From Chrysopilus asiliformis (taxonomy: Eukaryota > Arthropoda > Insecta > Diptera > Rhagionidae), in the NCBI GenBank assembly GCA_964034945.1, contig OZ035961.1, forward strand, positions 90,674,991 to 90,738,990: a DNA stretch of 64,000 bases. Direction: 5' to 3'. Shown here piece after piece: positions 57,984 to 64,000 of the stretch; within the stretch, counting starts at the first letter, position 1, and each line of letters begins with the position of its first letter. The notes under the pieces were generated by a model. That model made no database searches. It was not told the origin of the DNA and saw only the letters and a program-made list of their open reading frames with translations. Both the position numbers and the translations under genes were made by a program.

Positions 57984-59774
57984 TTTATTCAAACTCTTTT
58001 TTTTATTTTTCCAAAATCTGGTTTAGCCTTGGTTGGGTTCGACCATATTTTTCAGAGTGGTTCGGTTTATCGTGTAGTTTTGGTTCACTCAAAGGTCAAT
58101 GGTTCGGTGGTTTTTGGTTTGGTTCAGAACACGGGCTTGCATCTCTAGCAAGAAAATCGACTGAATACTCGTTTTTTGCAAATATTTTCTTTCCAGTGCA
58201 TGTAATGAAAAAAAAATGTCGAAACATTTCTGATAGTAAAATTAATGGGCTGCAATTTCATATTAGAAAATTTGTCCGTAGGTCGAATTATTTAGGAGAT
58301 AAAAGAAGATGAACTCTAATAGAGCATATTTTTATTACCCTTTTAGTCCTTGTAGAGGGAAATATTTTTTTTAGTATTTTTCAAATGATAGAAGTGCTCA
58401 CTACATTTAAAATAAGATCAATATCAGAATTCTACGGTCAAAATCGCAATTTAAATGAATTTTTAAATGTGAATCCTTGAAAAACTTTTGACATGTTTTC
58501 CTGCTAAAAATTATCTTTCAGAATCCATTCACAGAATGCCAATAACAGATTTTGTTTTTAAAAACTGTTCTACCGTGTTGTTAGCGAAAACAATTTTTTT
58601 TTCAGATCTTGATGGAGAACGCAAAGTCAAAAAAAACCCCACAGTATCTTTTTAGAAATTTCTTTTTGTAGAACTGAAAGAATTTTCCTATACAGGAATC
58701 TTATCACTTTTGTGTACAGTGCAATTGTGGGTTTTCGCATTGTGGACTCAAAGTCAATGATGCTTACGTGGAAAAGCTATTCACGGAAAATCTCCAGAGA
58801 AAACAAATCAGAAATATGCAAATTTTGTTCCACTTTTCCTGAAATTTTAAAATAGAAGTGTAAAAATTTTTGCACAAATATTTTGTCCTGTTTTGACTAT
58901 TGATTAACAAAACATTTTTCCTAAAGTTCGTGCACGAAAATGAAAAAAAAAAACACTTTTGGGCTAACAAGAATTTTCCGAGAAAATTGGTGCTATTTCT
59001 GATGGTGTTTTTGCTTATTAGAGCGTGCCGTGCCGCTGAATTTCATTTTTGCTGGGAAAATGATTGGTTAGTTTATGAATCTGTTCATTTGTTTGTCCAC
59101 TTCGTAACGAGACATTAGCGAAATAAATTTCCATAGAATCACTGGAACCTTCATCAGTTGAGGACATGAAAATTCCTCCACCACAACGAAATAGGATTAA
59201 CGAGGCATAATAAATGTTCCCGTTTTATATACTGGGACAATGTTTGTACAAGAAAATTTGATTTTTCCTTGCTAAAAGAACGACAGCAATTAATGGGAAT
59301 TTTATGATCTCTCCACAACAAAACCAATCAATTGTGGTGCAGCGGGGAGAGGTGACATTTTCTCTGTCGCCAGTTTTGGGGGTGGAGTTTTTCCATTTGA
59401 TTGCAGTTTTTGCTGTTTCACTGCACACCAACCACACCTCGTCTCACATTATGCCAAGTTCGAGCCTTTGAAAATATTTCATGCTCGTCATCCTGACTAT
59501 TGAGAAAATAGGGTGGTCCCTAGGGAATTATTACTCTCTGGCGACATGATGAAGTCAGCCAAAAGTCATTTGAAAAAAAAAACATTTTTTTGGGGTAAAA
59601 ACCATGGGGTTTCGTATGTGGCAAAAGTGCTGAGTAAATTGTTGTTCATATTTATTTAATGTCGGCACTCAATTCGTCCACACATTTCAAAAAAGCTGTT
59701 ATAAAATACGTCACGATTTTTTCCAGTTTCTAAACTCACCTCCCGATTGTCACGATTTTTCACATATTTTAAAG

Positions 59775-60240
59775 CTTTTATTTAGCTTGCCTTCGTATCT
59801 GTCTGTAAGTTTGTACATATGTCTAGCGGGATCAAATCTTGCAATCAAATTTTGGCCCACTTCCGCTCATCCGATTGGCTTGAAATTTTGCACACATGCG
59901 TAACTTGGCAATATAATATGCAAGGGTAACTTCGCAATATATATGTAAAATAATGATTTTTCTCAAATTTTTAGACAAAAAATCTCATTTTGGGGTTTTT
60001 GGACTCGCTGAATCCGATTCTGACATTAAGAGATCTGTAAGGGTAACGGAAGGTCCTGTAAGGACACCGTGATTATCCTTTTCCTTAAATTTTCCAGAAA
60101 AAATCTCATTTTGGGGTTTTTGGACTCGCTGAGTCCGATTTTGATTATAAAAAGTCTATAAGGGTAACGGAAGGCCCTGCAAGGCTACCGTGATTATCCT
60201 TTCCCCAATTTTTCCGGAAAACTAATTTTTTGGGCACTGT
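59775..60240 (+). repeat. Repeat with 121-bp-period tandem units
   Basis: TTTAGCTTGCCTTCGTATCT, then GCCCACTTCCGCTCATCCGA, CTTGAAATTTTGCACACATG, then two units anchored on AATCTCATTTTGGGGTTTTT (59981 and 60102, 121 bp apart), each followed by GGACTCGCTGA(A/G)TCCGATT. A partial relative is at 57640-57840. Probably a Helitron-type element, but ends are not clear. Confidence 0.6.
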
Positions 60241-63165
60241 GTATCAGAAATAAAATCGAGATAATATTAATATTTATCGGAAGTGGTGCATCGTATCGAA
60301 AAATTCATGAAAACGAAATGTATTTTATGGTTTGGCTGGATCAGCTCTGGTTTTTGAGATTCTCTTAACGGATATTTAATCTTTATGCCATCTGCAAATG
60401 GCTTTGATTTGCAAAATACACTATAAAACTGAAACAACTGAGCAATCAAAGCAGATGGAAAATTTTTGAGCACCTCAAGTTAAGTACTTGAAAAAGTACA
60501 AATTTTTCAGAAAAATTTACGCCAAATGGAGACCCCACATTAATTATTTATTGAAAGCCTCTGATTCTAAACCTTTCACCATTTGATGACTGCGGATAAT
60601 TTCATTACATGATATACGATTTATGTGTCCCGTTTTTGTACATATTAAGAATGATACATGATGTTAGCTTTTCGCGCTTACATAATAAAAACTTCAGGAT
60701 GGTTTTTTAAATGGACGATCATGGCTGGCAATTTTCTATTGTTTGTACCAAACTATAAAAGTGATTTTTATTAGTGGACATGACTAGAAAATCACGTTTT
60801 ACCAAACGTCTGCAGTATCTTCTTTGGATAAATAAAACAAATCAACAGAAATCTTTTGATACAAGAAACGACGTTGTAAGTTGATTGTCCTGGGAAAATA
60901 AGGAAAAGAAAACTTTATTTTACAAACAATACAAAACCAATAAAACGTTTCATCGCTTTCAAGCGTGCAAGTTCTTATAGAATGGACAGGAGGTGGATTA
61001 CGGGAATCACTTTATCTGTAGTCGCTGGAACGTTAAGGTGGAAAAAAGAGGACCGAAATCCGGAAAAGTGAAAAACTTTACTGAATGTTTGACTTTGGAT
61101 AATGACACCTTTGGTGGACCTAAATAAACTTTACCCAACATTAAGATTAGTTTGGCCTTTGGCTTATTATTGAATAAGAATTGCTGAAAACACTAAAACA
61201 ACCTTAAGTTGTTTCTGACACATTTCCTTTTGTTTATTTGGATTAGTGATTTGCCATACAAAAAAGGAAAACTCCTTTGGGATGTGACTAAGAAAATATT
61301 TGATGTTGTTTTCAGGTAGAGAAACATAAAAAAAATCCCTAACAAGGAACATTTCTAAATCAGTTATTTTATAGATCCCATTTTTAATAAAATTTTAAAT
61401 AAGGTTTTTTCTATATGGTTTTACATTTCCAATGTCCGAATCTTAAAATTGAATAACAACAAACGGAGGGGTATTTCGACAATAATTTTATTGTCAGTGA
61501 AAACACAGTCGATCCCATTAATAATGCAAAATTATATCGTTCACAGCTTTACTGAAACGCCACGCATTCCAGCGGTCAAATGAAGTTTTGGTATGAATTA
61601 AGCTGCCCAGCGGCAATTTCGCATCGTATGTGGTCCTTTAGCTCCTGTACGGTTCTTAATTTATTCGCCCATGTGATTTAAATTACCCTCACAGAAAAAA
61701 TTCTAAAGGTGGCAAATTAAACAATTATGACTACCAATTACCGTCACCGTTTCATTAAATGGCGTTTCGGGGGAACTTTTCATGAAATAGAACGACTTTT
61801 TCGCGACTTGTGTGGCACGTAGCGCTGTCTTGTTGGAAAAACTTATCTTGGAGATCCATGCCAAGAAAACAGGGTTACTATAGGAGCCAAAAAAACTGGT
61901 AGGGTTGCCAGATGAAAGAATTACAAAATGCGGACATTGAAAATGGAAAACCAATTTTGTTGAAAGTAGGTTTGTTTTCGTGACAAAATTTCTCAAAAAC
62001 TACTGGACCGATTTTAATTAAACTTTACCGTTATATTTAGAGTATAATGGAGACTGACCTTAACTATGATTTTTACCAACAATAAAGCTGTCAGTCCTTA
62101 AGAAAATGTTTCGCTTACTAAAATTTCCGCACCAATTTCCCTGGAAGTTGTGCTTCTTTGTAAAGTTAGACCTGTGCCAAAAGGCCGAGAGGGCTGGGGC
62201 TTCATTGAAATAACCTCAAAGTATTAATATAAAAAACCGTCTTTTACTAAATGAGTTCCTTTTTAAACATATTCTTACAACGTCATAGAAATAACACATT
62301 TCTCCCTCGTTACAACATTGCATAAAAATTTATGATTTCTATGAAAAATTCAAAAATTGCACTCCGTTAAAACGTTCGCGGTCACCGCCGTGGCACTTGA
62401 TGTTTACAAAACCCGCTAGAAAATGCGATAAAAAATTCAAGCAAAAGCGTTTTTCAAGAAATTTTCCATTAAGATAAAATGCAAGTCGTTGGTTGTTATT
62501 TTTATTATTATTATCATAGAATTATTTTCATTCCCTTCAAATAAAAATATATATACGTGAAAAAAAAAAACGCGAAACAGTGGAATCGCAAATGGAAAAC
62601 TAAAGAGGATTATTTTCCCGACATTATTTTATTTCCCCCATTATTTCCTGAAGTTTCACTTGAAGATCTTGCAAGGATATTTGAATTTTTTATTAAGTAT
62701 ACGTTTGAAAATGTCGGAAAAAATTGTTTCTTTAATAGCATGACATGTCAGTTTTTATGGAATAATTGAGAGTTTTCCATTTGGAATGTACTTTCAACAT
62801 TCAACATAAATATTTTTGTACTCTTTGTTATTTGTTGTAATTTTTATGCTTCGTTGAGTTATGGCTTTTATCAAACTGTTGATGGATATTAAACTGAAAT
62901 AAAAACTTTTGACTGTCACGCGAATTTGTATAAATCTATCAGGCGTTTTCTGGGTTAATATTTACGTTTTTGTATAAATCGATAAAAAAGTTTTTCCTAA
63001 AATTAAGGCCGATTGGTAAAACGATTTAAGGTTCAGGTGGCCAGCATAAAATAAATTAACTCTAATTATATATAATTTGAAAGCAGTTCATATTTTGGGT
63101 AAAAATATTAATATAAATTTGATGTAGGTTTGATTGTAAATTTTATTTATATTTCTATGTTGTAC

Positions 63166-63715
63166 GGTAACCATATTTTTTGGTGGTCATTCCGGAAAAA
63201 GATTGAATGATTGAGGGGGAGAGGGTTGAATGATTGAAACGGAACACCAATGAAACAACAAATTTTATATAGAAAATAAAACTTGAATCGGACGAAAACC
63301 AAAACAAAAAAAAATCAAAAGATCTACCTCGCGGACGAAGTTTTTCAAACAAAATGCGGCGTAATGATTTAAATCAAGAGCTACGTAGTGTCGAACGAAA
63401 ATTTACGTAAAAAACCCTTACTGGAAAAATACCAATAAAAAGAAATGCGCCGCATACCAAATCTTTTAGAAATATGGGTCCTTTGTAGAAAATCGTTGAA
63501 AAATGCGCCGCAGGCGAAAAAAATGTAATGTACAGCAACGTCAGCGGAAGCAGAGAATTTTTTTGCGTGTTTAAAAATGGTTTTTCTAGCGTTTAATAAA
63601 CTATAAAACTATACTTTAAAAAATCCGTGACAAGAGATAAGTTTCCGGGATGCCGGGACAACATGCCCGCTTCCGGAATAGTTCCCGTCATTTCGGGAAG
63701 TATGGTCAACCTATT
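63166..63715 (+). repeat. Dispersed repeat X, longest copy
   Basis: Starts GGTAACCATATTTTTTGGTG and ends ..CATTTCGGGAAGTATGGTCAA, then CC, an imperfect inverted match of the tips (GGTTGACCATACTTCC). Inside: AACAAATTTTATATAGAAAA, ATGCGCCGCAGGCGAAAAAA, GTTTCCGGGATGCCGGGACA, ACATGCCCGCTTCCGGAATA. About 550 bp, no ORF. Partial copies are at 18.2, 29.4, 39.2 and 46.2 kb. Possibly a MITE family. Confidence 0.6.
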
Positions 63716-63817
63716 ATTAAGTGGTATTTGGTGCAAAAGTGAAATTTGGTGAAAAAGTAAAATTTGGTGATTTAAAGAAATGCGAACTAATTTCAACTAC
63801 AATGCAAAGAAAAAGTC

Positions 63818-64000
63818 AGGGTTTTATACTCTATATGAGAATCATATATACAAGTATATTAAATTTAGTTTTGTAATGCATCGAACCAATCGTCGGACAC
63901 AAAAATGAATGGCACCAGGATGCTTGGGATGACAAAAGATTTTGATTTCCGCATGTCCACACGTCTGTCTGTCTGTCTGTTTGTCCGTCCGTCTGTCTGT
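63818..64000 (-). mobile_element. INE-1/Helentron-like element, subfamily 2, cut by the window edge
   Basis: TTTTATACTCTATATGAGAA, GTTTTGTAATGCATCGAACC, GGACACAAAAATGAATGGCA, then CATGTCCACACGTCTGTCTG and the start of a (GTCY)n tract. The inverted counterpart of the 3' ends at 11.37 and 29.40 kb. Confidence 0.65.

Larger units (their letters stand above)
56917..58150. repeat. GT-rich degenerate repeat element, copy 2
   Basis: Starts AAGATGCAATCCAAAAG and ends GGGCTTGCATCTCT, giving short inverted ends. The interior is dominated by GGTTTTGGTTCGGTT-type units. Collinear with 22124-22500 and interrupted by the MITE 57115-57388 and the hairpin 57837-57983. Confidence 0.55.
56690..58390. mobile_element. 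Fold-back element with arms of about 200 bp and a GT-rich core
   Basis: The left arm (about 56685-56875, with GACTAAAAGGAAAATAAAAA and ..TAGCATGCACTTGAG) has a diverged inverted counterpart at about 58185-58390 (CAGTGCATGTAATG.. to ..CCCTTTTAGTCC). A third arm copy, in the left-arm orientation, lies at 18430-19040 and is split by the 386-bp palindrome. Between the arms are the GT-rich element and two smaller insertions. Boundaries are approximate. Confidence 0.5.
36317..64000. other. Region upstream of Dgk exon 1, no protein-coding gene seen
   Basis: 27.7 kb of AT-rich DNA with the repeats listed separately. Because exon 1 is preceded by a splice acceptor, part or all of this may be 5' intron of Dgk. 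I could not identify the upstream exon or promoter. Stretches such as 36.4-37.7, 40.5-42.5, 44.2-46.4, 48.0-49.2, 58.4-59.7 and 60.3-63.1 kb show no supported feature. Confidence 0.5.

Overview
The window looks like gene-poor, AT-rich DNA from an insect, probably a fly. It holds the 5' end of one large gene on the minus strand. The five coding exons I can support have matched GT..AG boundaries and reading phases. They encode the first 228 residues of a type I (alpha/beta/gamma-like) diacylglycerol kinase, the class called Dgk in Drosophila. The gene enters at about 35.16 kb and leaves across the left edge. The EF hands, C1 domains and kinase domain must lie beyond position 1. These 228 codons take up more than 34 kb because introns 1 and 2 are about 14.5 and 18.4 kb long.

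No other intact gene was recognised. Nearly everything else is transposon-derived. The dipteran guess rests on several families resembling Drosophila INE-1/DNAREP1: TATACCC..GGGTATA ends, a (GTCY)n microsatellite and a conserved ..GAAATTTTGCAC.. block.

Layout. 1-2.1 kb: Dgk exons 5, 4 and 3. 2.1-20.5 kb (intron 2): a divergent INE-like copy, two MITEs, a fold-back MITE split by a miniature LTR element, an internally deleted mariner with TIRs, a TIR element, a C18 tract and a near-perfect 386-bp palindrome. 20.52-20.60 kb: exon 2. 20.6-35.08 kb (intron 1): a truncated INE, a GT-rich element, a DD41D-spaced mariner split by a Helitron, a C33 tract, a Harbinger-type MITE and two INE copies. 35.08-35.16 kb: exon 1 with the start codon. 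35.2-64 kb: upstream DNA that may include more 5' intron or UTR sequence. It carries a second Harbinger-type MITE, two piggyBac-type MITEs, Helitrons, a hAT-type element with a perfect 8-bp target duplication inside a zinc-finger-like pseudogene, a Tc1/mariner-type element, a large fold-back element and many smaller palindromic MITEs.

The main interest is the record of nested insertions, several dated and classified by exact target-site duplications, and inverted repeat pairs that bracket the first coding exon. I found no novel multi-gene system. Unlisted stretches longer than 300 bases show only AT-rich sequence or fragments I could not assign.
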